Shown here piece by piece: positions 47,033 to 58,301 of a stretch of DNA of 64,000 nt (positions are counted from its first letter, which is position 1; every line of letters begins with the position of its first letter). The stretch spans positions 7,068,001 to 7,132,000 of the forward strand of contig OY744463.1 of the NCBI GenBank assembly GCA_963556145.1. Reading direction: 5' to 3'. The translations under genes were made by a program, and so were the position numbers. The notes under the pieces were generated by a model. The model ran no database searches and was not told the origin of the DNA. It saw only the letters and a program-made list of their open reading frames with translations. The DNA is from Hygrocybe punicea. Taxonomy: Eukaryota > Basidiomycota > Agaricomycetes > Agaricales > Hygrophoraceae.

Positions 47033-49436
47033 ATGATGCAGCAATCTGCTCACCAACACAACATCTCAGACGATGAGGATCGCAGGAATCGATTCGTTAC
47101 CCCGAATGGCACGGAGCCTGCCTCAGGAACTCTTCGCGAAAGGGCTGCTAGCCAGCCGCCACGTAGTAACTCTGATCAAGTCTACACCTCTTCCCCGTCC
47201 CAGCAACATCACATTCCATCCAGTCTTGGCGGTAATGGCACTTCAATGTGGGCAAATCAGCGCACTGCCCTCGCATTCAATGCCAACAACAGTCGTCAAG
47301 GTCTACCCCAGTCCGTTCCCACAAGAAGCTCCTCATTTTCAAATCCACAAGCAAACTTCTCATCGGCAATGCGTGAATCTCGGGCTTTTGCGTCCACAAT
47401 TGAAGATGACGAGTCGGAAGCGTTCTCAGATACGTACGATGAGCTCTTCATACCTCCATCAATGTCCCCTCGTGGACGGACCTATGCTCCAGACCCTTCC
47501 AGAAGTAGATCCCAGTCCTTGGCCACCACAACCAGACCCGGAGCCATCGGAAGCCCTTACCATAGCCTAGCCATTGGGCCAAGTTGGCAGGACGCTTCGT
47601 CGCTCTCAAATCCTCTCACTATTCCCGGCCCTAGGTACGGGGAAATAAAACCACCAGGCAATAGCCGGTATGGTTCCCTTGGGACATTAGGTCGTTCCCC
47701 TAACAATATTCACTCTTCTTCGCCGACCGGCGGCTCCGTCGTCGGAAACGGCTTTTCCAGCAGGCAGACCATGGACGTATCGAACATGAGCCCGTTTGTC
47801 AGAGACGTTGGGCAGATCCTTCTCGACGACGGCTCCACATTCCGTGAGCTATGGGCAGGTATGAATCCAGCTAGAAACGAGAATGGTGGGGGTAGTGGTA
47901 CCACAAGTCGGCGGCATAGTGTTAGCATCGTGCAGCCCCGGCGTGGAAGCAATATCGTAGGGTTTAACGTTCCTGGAAACAACGACGGCCCGGACGAGCC
48001 CAGCCGCCCGTTCCAGCAGTCTGCCTTTGGACGCAGCGGGCTGATGTTGAGCGACGATGACCTGGCTAGCGATTTGAACGTTCTTAGCATCAATCCTCGG
48101 AATAGCCCCCCATCTTCGTCGTCACACCCACCCAGCCAGCCCGCATCTCTTCCCATCTACGCCCCGCTTTCACATAGCCCACCTTCCGCCACAGACCGCA
48201 TCTCGCCATACCAGTCCATCAACTTGAGCATCCCCTCAAGCTCTTTTACCTCTCGCCAAAATCTAGGCTCACCCAGCGACAGCGGCCTGTCCGCAGGTGG
48301 CAGCCCAACCCGCTACGACCCTCTCTCCGACCCACAATACTTCGTTTCCAGCGCAGGCACGCAGCACCAGGTTCCAGCCCAGCAGTCCCTGGCTGCCAGG
48401 TTCATCCCAGGACAGGGTATTCAGTACCTCCCGCCGCAGCAGACTTCCACCAGCGGCACTGGCTTCAACAATGGGTTATCGTACGGCCGGGCCCGTGCGC
48501 CATCGTATACCAGCGCCATCTCACCCATATCCCCTACTACTGGCACGCGCGCCATTAATCCACAGCAACAACCCTACTATCCGCAGCAGATGCAGCGGCG
48601 CCCGTCGGATTCCACGCAATCCCCACTCGCCGAGCTGGGCAAGGGAGTGCCTCTGCACGCCGTCCCTGCGTCGTGGCCACTGTACATCGTCGAGTTCAAG
48701 GCTGGGCGTACTGATTTGTTCTACCTCACGGATCTTTCTCTTGATATCCGTATCGGCGACCTTGTGATCGTCGAGGCGGATCGTGGGAAGGACCTCGGGA
48801 AGGTGGTCAATGATAGCATCACGCTGGCGGAGGTGGAGGCGTTCCAGAAGCAGCAGCAGGCGCGGGTTGGATTTGGTGATGGCCCGCCTACCAGTCCTGG
48901 GGGCAACACGTCGTCTTCGGGGTCCTCGGGGAAGAAGGAAATTAATCCAAAGATGATTTATGGCAAAGCACAGCAGCAGGATACGCAGTACGTATCCCCC
49001 ACCCCCCCATCCCTTCCACCTGAGTCAGTCCGACCATGATGTTGTTTCTTTTTTTTTAAGAATGCTCGTGTCGAAGATCCAAGACGAGGTCAAGGCGCTG
49101 CAGTTGTGCCAGAGCAAAGTGCGGGCAAAGAAGTTGCCGATGGAAGTTATCGATGCTGAGTATCAATGGTAACGTCCCATTCCTTTCTCAAGTGTTTTTT
49201 GTTATTTCTGCTTACGATAAATCATATTTATGTCCCAGGGACCGGCGTAAGCTGACGTTCTATTTTATTGCGGACAAGAGGATTGATTTCAGAGAGCTCG
49301 TGCGAGAGTTATTTAGGTTGACTTGCCTCTTTTTTTGTCCCTTTTCGTACGACCTTGTTGAGTGTGCATTTCCCGCAGGCTGTACAAAACTAGGATCTGG
49401 ATGGCGTCGCTGCAAGGTTCAAGTGGATACGAGTGA
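47033..49436 (+). CDS. PSP1-domain protein
   Basis: Four exons, 47033-48987, 49061-49168, 49239-49316 and 49379-49436, give 732 residues. About 540 N-terminal residues are disordered and Ser/Pro/Asn/Gln-rich. The C-terminal 190 residues are the conserved PSP1 C-terminal region, beginning at SWPLYIVEFKAGRTDLFYL, with RIGDLVIVEADRGKDLGKVV, KALQLCQSKV, DRRKLTFYFIADKRIDFREL and ending RLYKTRIWMASLQGSSGYE. The yeast namesake suppresses DNA polymerase mutations when overexpressed. Bacterial relatives act in RNA decay and signalling complexes. The biochemical role in fungi is not established. I started at the tandem ATG at 47033 because the upstream in-frame extension has no ATG. Confidence 0.88.
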
Positions 49437-49867
49437 TAATTGGAGCCGACTTCGCAGCTGGACGCCCTACTCCTCATTCGTGAACGAAGTGTTTCCGAGT
49501 TTATCCTATTTAACGATTACGCCCCGGCCGCCACCCCCCCTACTATAAACAATATCATTTGGCTAGATATGTTTTTTCCTTTCCTATTTGTTCTCGGCGA
49601 TGCATAAATTACATGTGTATAGGTTCTGTTTTTTTTTTAAACCTATAGGTCCAGAGCTATTTCCGTGCTTGCGATATATCTCCTTGGACTTTGATTTTGT
49701 AATGTAATGTCTCTTTTGTTTGTATATCGTCTTGGTTATCTGTATAGTGTAATGTACACTTATGTACTTCAAGTTGTGAAAGATGAAGCTGGAGAGGTAG
49801 GGTGCGAAATAAACTACAATTAAGAAACAATATTACAATCGAGTGAAGAAGTAGGTTATGAGAAGTA
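49437..49867. other. Convergent intergenic region
   Basis: AT-rich 3' flanks of the PSP1 and APC11 genes. No gene seen. Confidence 0.5.
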
Positions 49868-50322
49868 TCATGACGGGGCTCCAACTTTCCGCTCCGCGGT
49901 CACTGTTGCCCAAGGGTTAAATTATTCATAGACATCAGACGGGGGCAGAAAGGACGGTATTGATGCACGCACCCCATGTTCTACGGTCCATTGGACACTG
50001 GTGTTTGGATGTAGCAGTCCCGATCCACTTGAAGAGACAATGCATGTGGAAGACGTGACTACACTGGCCCCAGACTTCGTAGCGGCAAGAGAACTGGGAT
50101 TCAGCCATACGATGACAGAGGAGGGATGACGATGTAGAGAAGAAAAAACGAACTGAGTGGACAGCCATCCCCTGGCATCTTGCATGACGGACAACATCCT
50201 TCGTATGGGACACGACATATGCCACAGACGTCGCCTTCGTTGTCTGCATCGTCCTGCTCGTTGGTGCCGGTGTCCCAGCGCCATTGGGCCACGGCGTGCC
50301 AGTGCTTGATTTTCACTTTCAT
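49868..50322 (-). CDS. APC11: Anaphase-promoting complex RING subunit APC11
   Basis: Exons 50322-50154, 50074-49973 and 49902-49868 give 101 residues. The sequence starts MKVKIKHWHAVAQWRWDT, the invariant APC11 N-terminus. The RING-H2 ligands follow: CGIC (about 33-36), CPSC (about 44-47), C and H in CSHVFHMHC, and CPMD near the end. The last exon supplies a WVTAERK-like tail typical of the family. APC11 binds the E2 enzyme and the cullin-like APC2 and provides the catalytic RING of the anaphase-promoting complex, which degrades securin and cyclins. The start lies 220 bp from that of ATG14 on the other strand. Confidence 0.93.
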
Positions 50323-50542
50323 ACGGGTGAGGGGAGGGCGCTTAAGAATTGAAATTATTTGCAGATGTGTACGCGTTTGCGATTCAACTACACGTGAACG
50401 CTTACGTCATCCTAATACAAGCAAACAAACAAGCAAACACAGACAAGTCTCACGGTCACATGTCAAATGTGTGACAAATGTGACGTTTTCTTTTGACGTG
50501 TAACGTTTTCATTACCTTGAAATAACCGCCACTCAGAATGTC
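50323..50542. promoter_or_regulatory. Divergent promoter between APC11 and ATG14
   Basis: 220 bp between start codons. Contains a repeated AAACAAACAAGCAAAC tract and two ACGTTTTC words (near 50481 and 50503). Confidence 0.45.
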
Positions 50543-52073
50543 ATGGAATGCACAAATTGCGAGCTGAGGCAACGACAATTTTATTGCGAAAATTGTCTCA
50601 GAACTCAGTGAGTAGTCCATTTCTTACTGTTTTCTTGTCGCAAACAGTCTCGTTTGTGCCCACAAGTCTTCGCGATTTCCGTCTTCAAATCCAACACTTT
50701 GCTGCGGACCGGGATGAGCAGGTCGTCAAAGCGTCCAAATCTTTGGAAGTCGTGCAGCGCAACAGACTCACGAGGGCCAATGTCGCTATTTGCCAGGACA
50801 GACTGGAAGAGGTTGTGCTTGGACTAGCGCGTCTCCGAAAAGAGAACGAAAAAAGTAAGTAACAATAAAACAATGGTGTAAATATATTCCTAACGAATTC
50901 TTTTTTGCAGAGCGTGAGCGCCTTCGGACACTACGGGAAACCCTAGCAACTCGCCGTCAGACGCTGTCCGCCGCGAAACTGTTACCACCGCCATCGCTTG
51001 ACCATTCGAGTACCAGGGAGACGCAGGAGTTGAATTCTTTGTCGAATAGCCTGTCGCGCGCACGATCAGGTTTAGTACAGGAATTAGTCGAGGTGTTCAA
51101 TGTCGTTGAGGTCGGTGGGCGGCCACCTGTTGGCGGTAAGGCTGGCACGAAAGGTGAATGGACCATTGGAGACTTGATCTTACCCGTACCGGGCGACATC
51201 CGTCGTAAGCCACATCCCCGCTTCTCCTTTCTTCTTTATTCGAATTTTTGTGTCAGGTTACCCACCCGACCACATTAACGCCGTCGTGACGCACACAATC
51301 CACTTTTTGGGCCTGCTCACGTTTTACCTCGGCATCAAGCTACCGTTCGAGATTGTTTGGAGTGGAAAACGGCTTGGTGTCGGTCAGCCGTGGATTGGGG
51401 CCGGGAGAGGGTCCGAATCAGGGAACTGGGCCAAGTAAGGCGGATTGTATTCAAGCGCCCCGTCAATTACTGACGTGATGACAAAAAAAAAAGGTGGTAT
51501 TCAAAGCATCCTCTTCACGTATCATCTTCCGGATCTCCCTCTGGGTTATCGCCTTCCCCGCATATGCCTCAGACAACGTCTGATTCGTTCATCGAGATCG
51601 ATTCATCACAGTCCTCGTTTACGACCGCCTTTGCGATGTTACTGTACAATGTATGTTACCTGGCACACACACAATCCGTTGATATCCCCCTTTCCCAAGC
51701 TGGCGACGTTCTAAGCAACTTGTGGGCCGTATGTTGCAGCCCAGACCTCGGCCGGTGAGCGCCATTTAAAGCTAGTAGTAGTATCCAGCCTATAATTCAA
51801 TCGTTTATTCTTTCTAGAAAATCTCACCAAACCACTCCATTACTTCAAGCACCCACCCCGCCCAGCTTTCCTATTGATTTTGCTCAGCTCCTGCAAGCTA
51901 CAACGGCCAATCCCGCTTCGCGTTCTCGTTCAAAGACAGCTGCGCGTCGTCGGACGTCCGCTAATACTACCCCATCCCCAAATACCACTCGGATTGTTCA
52001 AGAAAAGATCCCGGAGGAGGGGGAAGAGGAAAGCTGGGATTTGGTGGATGACGGTGGTGATAGTTTTTCATAA
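50543..52073 (+). CDS. ATG14: Atg14-family subunit of the autophagy PI3-kinase complex
   Basis: Exons 50543-50607, 50667-50854, 50911-51204, 51257-51434, 51494-51754 and 51818-52073 give 413 residues. The N-terminus has the two CxxC pairs of Atg14 (MECTNCELRQ ... FYCENCL). A coiled coil follows to about residue 130 (ASKSLEVVQRNRL ... RLRKENEKKRERLRTLRET). The body contains the family block YPPDHINAVVTHTIHFLGLLTFYLGIKLPFEI. The C-terminus is Ser/Thr-rich and acidic. Atg14 directs the Vps34-Vps15-Beclin kinase to the phagophore site. UVRAG/Vps38 belongs to the same Pfam family, but the CxxC pairs argue for Atg14. The second exon's acceptor (CACAAG|T) was chosen because it alone keeps the coiled-coil frame. 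Confidence 0.85.
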
Positions 52074-52587
52074 TTTTTTTTCTTTCTCCGGTGTAGCGAT
52101 AGTATTCCCTCTGAAGTTTCTTATCTAGATAATGGTCTGGTATCCAGGATGTTATTAGTTATCTCCTGTCCCTCACTGAATTCAGCCATTTGAATTTCAA
52201 TACCGTGCGCACTATATTCATTTTCATTTTGCGGGCTTAGTCTAATGTAAGCAGCCTGAGTCTGACTTAAATTCGCGAGGGCAAGAGGATAATCCGATGT
52301 AATGGATCCGACATGAAAATATCAACACTATCGCGCAGTACTGGCACGAATTCTACTTCACGTCGTAACCGAAGTGAACAGCGCCTCCTCAGCCGACTGA
52401 GGACCTCTCCCTCCCAACATACCTAGTAGTGAATCGCAACAGAGGGTACTGTGCCAGCGATGCCAGACAAGAGGACCATATGACGACTCGGCCTCCTTTG
52501 CCAGACTTTTATCAATCACATCGCAGATTTCCTAGAAATGAAGCGTGTTGTGAGCCCAGAAATAAGAGAGACAGAGTAGTAGGAAAG
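52074..52587. other. Convergent intergenic region
   Basis: No gene seen. Only short frames. Confidence 0.45.
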
Positions 52588-53563
52588 TCAACGAACAATG
52601 AACCACCTCTTCATCATATCATCCCACTCGACCTTGCCCTTCCGGACGATGGTTGCGCGGCAGTCAGATAAAAAGTCTTTTCCAAGGGAGGTAGAAATGC
52701 ATGAACTGGTGTGTATGAAGATGAGATACAATGCGCGGCAATGCATGACACAGCTGAGATTGTGGATGAGGAGTTCGATGCATGACTGCATGACAGAAAC
52801 AGGAACGAGGCCAATCGCGAACAAATCTGCTAGGAAAGCAGCATTGTTGAGGATCTGAGTGCGTGTTCCCTCCAAGGAAGGCAGTATTGGGCTGACGCCG
52901 GTTTGACTACTCAGCACGTAGTGGTCCTTCTGGGAATATTATTAAGTACGGTATTCGACCATGGAAACGCAAGGGACTCACTCTCGTCCAACAATTGTGG
53001 AACGCCCCAATGACCAGTTCAAGGAGTCTTTCTTGGAGCTTTTGCTTGGCGTCCCAATCTCGCCAAACGAGCTCGGTCATTACGTCGTGAACAAGCAACG
53101 CAATAGTCCTCGTGTAGTCGATATTCGCAGTTCCAGCGAAGAATATTGTCTTTGCAACAATGTCTCGGACGGTGTGGGATGGCTGTCCACAGCGAAGGGT
53201 AGAGACTACCTGGAGCGCCTCTTGATGAATCTGATAAGGGTGACATGTGTAAAAGACAGCGTTCTTCATGTTGAAGAAATAGGCCTGTAGGGCGGCTGAT
53301 AAGGGGATCCTGGAGATGGAATCGCGGTGGGGAGCTGAGGTTGGGCTGGAGACGCCTTTAGAGTTGTTGGCGGCCTGCTGGACTTGACGTTTGCCAAGTT
53401 GACGCGGTTGTACGGTCATTCGTTTGGAGGCGGTAGTCGGTCTGCCTATTGCGACGGCCCAGAAGTATTCTCTGGCACACGCATCACGGTCGATTACGGA
53501 TTTTCGCTGTTTCTGGAGATCCCAGTCCAGACCGCTGAAAGCAGAGTTGTAGGAAGTATTCAT
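52588..53563 (-). CDS. MIF4G-like helical-repeat protein
   Basis: Two exons, 53563-52982 and 52929-52588, joined by a 52-nt intron, give 307 residues. After a low-complexity N-terminus (about 95 residues, possibly disordered) the protein is helical, with AKTIFFAGTANIDYTRTIALLVHDV and, in exon 2, LNNAAFLADLFAIGLVPVSV followed by a helix ending in ALYLIFIH. These resemble the paired helices of MIF4G domains (translation initiation factor eIF4G-type HEAT repeats), which bind eIF4A or RNA. The protein is much shorter than eIF4G and belongs, I believe, to a lineage-specific set. The assignment is by motif resemblance only, and the second exon may contain one more intron. Confidence 0.55.
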
Positions 53564-53965
53564 CGTCGTCGTGAACAGGGAGAGCTACCAGTCGGGTGCT
53601 TTGGCAGTGGCATGGAAGAGGATTATATATAGACGCGACCAAAGGCCTCGAGGATGTGGCTGGTGGCTCCTCGAAGGATGACCTTTGTCCATTGAGTGGC
53701 CAAGCCTGAATATCATGAATGCTCCCAACTTGAATATTGGGGTGAGTGGACAGCTTGTGGGTCACACAGCCCACAGCCAGGTTTCCGGGTAATCCATACG
53801 AGCCTTGGATGACCGTAGCAGCCAGGGTTGGCCCAGCTTTGAGGCTGACGCGACTGTCACGGTGCAAACTGCACGTGCTTGTGACATTTGGTGGGCGTTC
53901 CTGGGCCCTGGCGATGCTGATGGCCCTGGGGACGACGGTCTGTGCTGAGTAGGCGCCCAACAGCC
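53564..53965. promoter_or_regulatory. Divergent intergenic region
   Basis: About 400 bp between the MIF4G-like gene (-) and the F-box gene (+). A long minus-strand frame here continues antisense through the F-box gene and is judged spurious. Confidence 0.4.
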
Positions 53966-56069
53966 ATGGTGTCGGGGGCAGCACGTTCCAAGGGCAAGCT
54001 GTCGCTGAAGACTGTGACGAGTCTCACAAAGAGCCGTCCACGCAAGGCACTCCAGCAAGTCGAGACCGACCTCAATTCCTACGACCGCACAGACCCTTTT
54101 CTCGCCTTCAACGTCTTGCTCAGACTCCTCGGCTCTCTCTCCCATCGAAGCGGAGGGAGTCAGTACAAACTCTCTCCAGAAGAGCATAAATTGTCCTTGC
54201 ATCTGCTCACCATAGTCGAGCCGTTTGTCGGTCTGTCGCCCTCGAGACGCATACTCACTCGACAACCTACTGAAATCCTTGATGCCATCGTCTTCTATGT
54301 CGACGCCAAGCGTGATTTGCTCTCCCTGGGGCTCTCGTGCAAGAGGATGTACGGCGTTGTGTTTCCCAGACATTTTGACTACAGGACGGTCAAGTGTAAA
54401 GTCAGCTCGATCAGCGTCTGGAATCATCTCATCGTGCATCGGTCTCTGGCTCGAAACGTCAGGAGACTCGTCATACTCGATGAGCGCTCGACGGAACCGG
54501 AGACAGTTCCTCGAGGGATATTAACGTCCGACACCGACCTCGAATCATCCGACGACGAACTTGGCCTACACGCGAAGCAAGAGCGGTACCTTGTCTCGGC
54601 GCTTACAAAAATGTCGGCTCTACACTCCTTTGCCTGGTCCTGCAATCATTCCCCAATCTCAATTGACAATGTCTGGCCCACCCTCCTCAAATGCCATTCT
54701 CTCAAAGACATCCAGATTAGCGACAATCTGATTTTTAGCCCGTGCCCCTCTGGTCAACAGGTAGAACCGACGAATGGAGTTACGAGAACCCGTAATCCAG
54801 TCATCGTACGTTCCACCCCCACCCCATAATCTGTCATTCTCAGATTAGTCATGTTACAGCTCCACGACGTCAAGACGGTCGAATTACGCTCTACCAAGCA
54901 TTCCTATGGCGCAACAAGATCTCCCGCTTTGTCGCGTTTATCTGGAATGCTCAATCAGTGCCCAAATCTGGAAGTAAGCTCTGTTCATCCGAAATCCACC
55001 GTTTACCTTTTTCAAACTTTTGTTGTCCTTCCAGTCATTAAAGATTGCTTACTCGCACCCTCGTTCTACAACTGTATATGCGTACCCCTTGGCAGACGAT
55101 TTCATGCTTTACAGTCGCTGGACTCACCTCACGACTCTAGCTATAACCGCTCTCCGCTGTTCACCCACCACTGGTTCGGACGCCACCGCCGCCTTTCTTG
55201 GCGCGCACACCAATCTCGAAGTTTTGCATCTTCACCTCGGCTGTGGTAACAGAGGAGGTGGACACACCCTCATGCTCCCGGCCAACTCCCTCCCACGCCT
55301 GCGAGAGCTGTATTCCAACAAGGAAATAGTCAACGCTATCCTCGAATGCCAATCAGACGCGCCTAGACCTTTGGAAACGATCAAAGGTGTGCGATTGGCA
55401 GGAACGTCCGCGGGTCATGATGATTCGACCTCCCAGTGTGACCAAGATATCGCGTTATTTGCGAATTTAAGGAAGTACAGGCAGAGCCTGAAACGGATCG
55501 AGCTGGCGGGGTGGAATGACATGGAGGATATTCGGCGGTTAGTCGAGTGCGTACCAGGATTGACATGGTTGGACGTCGGGAAGAAGAATAATAACAATAA
55601 CTCGGGAACAAATACTTCTGGCTCGCAGTCACCACCGCCATTTTTCAAAGACAAGTACGTTCCCGTGAGCAACACCGTCGAATGGGCTACCCTCCTCTCT
55701 GCGCTCCCGGATCTAACAACCTTCCACGGGGTCCGCTTCTTCTACTCCCTTGTGGACACCTCCCTACCAAACCACCACCACCACCATCGCAGGATGATCC
55801 CCGATGAGAGAGAGATGATGATGATGACGACGACGGCGTCAGACCGCAGTCGAATAAGGAAGAACGATGAGATCGCGTCGTTGCTGGCGTGGAAGTGCCC
55901 GAAGCTTCGGAGTGTGGATCACTGGGATGAGAGTGCTGGCCGGGTTATCGCCCTGGTGAGGAATTCAGGTGGTCCTGGCACTCCTGGTACTGGTGGAGGT
56001 GGGAGCGTATCGATGGGTAATATAGATGAGAAGAAGGTTGGTTGGGAGGTGAGGAGGATCAAAGTGTAA
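53966..56069 (+). CDS. F-box protein with leucine-rich-like C-terminus
   Basis: Exons 53966-54791, 54849-54973 and 55035-56069 give 661 residues. An F-box lies at about residues 95-140, starting after a short linker with LTRQPTEILDAIVFYVDAKRDLLSLGLSCKRMY. The remainder repeats Leu-rich strand-turn units (LVILDERS, LHSFAWSC, LTTLAITALRC, LEVLHLHLGC, SLKRIELAGW, LTWLDVGKK), typical of Agaricomycete F-box/LRR-like proteins. The C-terminal third has homopolymeric Asn, His, Met and Gly tracts. F-box proteins bring substrates to SCF cullin-RING ubiquitin ligases; the substrate is unknown. The donor of exon 1 (GTAATC) was chosen to keep frame and is uncertain. A GTACGT site 9 bp downstream would put the next exon out of frame. 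Confidence 0.8.
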
Positions 56070-56639
56070 CATTCTTGGCAGTTGTGTGTACAAGTAAGTA
56101 TTCGGGATACCGTGATGCTCAGCGGGTATGTATAGTATATGTATGGCTGGTAATGATCTGCGATCTGGCACGTAGTGAGTTATAGCAACCTAAAAGACAC
56201 TCGCGATGTTAGGAAATTCGCCGAGTGTTTCGTTTCAAGTTTCTGAGCACTGCCTTGCAACATTTATTAAATATTTACCCTTGATTCTGCTTGATGATGA
56301 AATTTCCGAATGCACTGTATAATGTGATGGTAGTAAATGTGCGTCCTTTTACATTTGTCCTCGGTCTGCTGCTGCTGCACAGGCTGCAATAATTTGCAAC
56401 CCATGTAACAGTATATCAAGTCTTCGAATGAAGGATAAAATCTTCAGCAGAGCCTTCCCCCCCTCAACCGCAGGTCGGTCATTATCTCAACTATTCCCAA
56501 CCGCTGGTCGGCCATCATCGTTCTTCAATACTCACTTCTCTCGCGCTGTACCCGTGAGTTCTTCGATGCGTGGCTGCCAGGGGGTTTCAACTCACATTGG
56601 GTCTTTTAAAACAGAAACATTTTCCCTTCCTTCCATACT
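56070..56639. other. Intergenic
   Basis: 3' flank of the F-box gene and probable promoter of the small secreted protein. No other gene is seen. Tandem CCGCAGGTCGGTCATTATC / CCGCTGGTCGGCCATCATC (about 56469 and 56501) form an imperfect 32-bp repeat. Confidence 0.45.
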
Positions 56640-56969
56640 ATGCACCCACGCACTTTGTTTGCGGCCGTCCTTGCGCTCATTGTGGTAGCACACACCCAAG
56701 CGGTACCGATCTCGCCGTCGTTAGCATCCACAAGCCGGGGCAAGAAGCAATCGTCCCTAAGGTTCGCAAAAATAACAGCCGTTAAAAACGCGATGCGTCA
56801 GTACACAAAAGCCGTGACAGCGTGGGAGGGGAATAACAATGTGGCAACTGCAAGAACAAGGAAGTTGGCTTTGCACACTCTCGAAACTATGGACGACAAG
56901 CTAGTAACGTTGCCAAAAAGAAAGGGCAAAAAAAGAAAGGGCAAAAAAAGAAAGGGCAAAAAAATTTAG
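56640..56969 (+). CDS. Small secreted lysine-rich protein with KGKKR repeats
   Basis: 109 codons from ATG 56640. Residues 1-21 are a clear signal peptide (hydrophobic core LFAAVLALIVVAHTQA). The mature part is short, helical and basic, and ends in three near-identical pentads of Lys-Gly-Lys-Lys-Arg encoded by a 15-bp tandem repeat (about 56923-56967), with only one Ile after them. There are no cysteines, unlike most fungal small secreted proteins. The family is not recognised. Repeated dibasic sites could be Kex2 cleavage sites, nucleic-acid or wall-binding patches, or a nuclear localisation signal in an effector-like protein. That is inference. The gene model is unspliced. Confidence 0.65.
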   Translation: MHPRTLFAAVLALIVVAHTQAVPISPSLASTSRGKKQSSLRFAKITAVKNAMRQYTKAVTAWEGNNNVATARTRKLALHTLETMDDKLVTLPKRKGKKRKGKKRKGKKI

Positions 56970-57318
56970 GCGCCCGGCGTCAAGAACGCTTCATATTGCG
57001 AGTAATCATAGCACGGGAAATTTCACAGGAACTACTGTATGCTGCTGCTAAATAATGCCCATGATCAGGAGTAGTAACTAGTATTGACTGACCCTGGAGC
57101 GATAACATCAATCTGCTTGACCAACAAATAAGTTATTGGATTTCTCTTTCAAAGACTACCACACTCTCGTTATTTGCTCCAGGCAAACCCTTTACAAGCA
57201 GGATTTAGTAGGACGATAATTTGCTATATTTTATATCGTCGCCTGAGCTTGGAAGCACGTAAACACTGCGAGAGTGCTACTAACCCTAACCTAGTGAGCT
57301 TAACCTCCTTGAGACTCG
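56970..57318. other. Intergenic
   Basis: No gene seen between the secreted protein and the methyltransferase. Confidence 0.45.
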
Positions 57319-58301
57319 ATGTCGATATGGAAAGATTCGAGTGTCATTGCCCAGTTGTATAAAGCAAGCGAGCGCATCACTGGACCACCCGCAAGGCATC
57401 TAATCCGGCAAGCGGGGCTGCTTCAACTTGAAGTCGACCTAGGCCCTCTCGTGATCCTCGACAACGCATGTGGAACAGGCGTTGTCTCCACTCAACTGTA
57501 CGATATGCTAGATGAAAACACGAAAGAACGGCTGCAGCTCACCTGTGGTGACTTCTCGGAGGGGATGATTGAGGCTGTCCAGCATCGGATCGAAAGCAGC
57601 CAGTGGAAAAGTGCTACAGCACAAGTCGTGGATGCGCAGGTACGACGAGTCCATTCTTGAGAGTCAGTTACTACTTGCCGTTTACACACACCCCATGATA
57701 GAATACTGGCTTGCCAAGCGACTTCTACACTCATGTCTTGACCAACTTTGCAATCATGCTCCTGCCAGATCCCACTGCCGCTCTTAACGGTTAGTCGCAG
57801 TTACTTTCTTTTAATCTGGCTGTCCCGTTAACAAAGGCAACAACCCCGAAAGAATGCTTTCGAGTTCTCAAATCGGGAGGCATATGCGCTCTCTCAACGT
57901 GGGACACCATAGGGTGGATACCAGATGTCCGCGCAGCTCTCGCCACAATAGTCGGCCCTCCCCCATTCCCCGAAACGGAGACATGGTTGAGGTCAATGGG
58001 CAACGGAGACTGGCATCGTGCCGCATTCGTCGAACAACAGCTCATAGCTCACGGCTTTGAGGACATCAAGGCAGAAATTACCCCATTCTCTTCGACGATC
58101 GAGAGCGCGTCTGTGTTTGTCGAGCAGTTTGCAGGGATGCTAGGTTTGTTCATATCCACCTTTTGGAGTAAGGAGGACCGTGAACAATATGGCGGGTCAA
58201 TCAACCCTGCATTGTTGTCGTATATGACAGAGAAGTACGGAGAAGGTAAGCCTTTTGAGTTGGAAATGGTTGCTATTATTGCTAGCGCTCGTAAACCTTG
58301 A
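57319..58301 (+). CDS. Class I SAM-dependent methyltransferase
   Basis: Exons 57319-57639, 57702-57789 and 57853-58301 give 285 residues. SAM-binding motif I is VILDNACGTGVVS (residues about 47-59). Motif II is the acidic LTCGDFSEGMI. A VLTNFAIMLLPDP strand and the ECFRVLKSGGICALSTW block (motifs post-I to III) follow. The overall pattern matches fungal small-molecule methyltransferases of the methyltransf_11/25 type, often in secondary metabolism, but no biosynthetic core gene lies nearby. Substrate unknown. The exon 3 acceptor was chosen at CCGAAAG|AA because it alone gives the conserved block in frame. Confidence 0.85.

Noticed and set aside
53762..54439. 225-codon open frame on the minus strand
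   Set aside because: It overlaps the F-box exon antisense. The plus strand carries the F-box motif and consistent splice sites.
57280..57293. Telomere-like CTAACCCTAACCTA
   Set aside because: Only about two repeat units inside normal gene-bearing DNA, so chance or a tiny scar. It is not a chromosome end.
57319..58301. Secondary-metabolite cluster around the methyltransferase
   Set aside because: No terpene synthase, PKS, NRPS, P450 or transporter lies within the window on either side.
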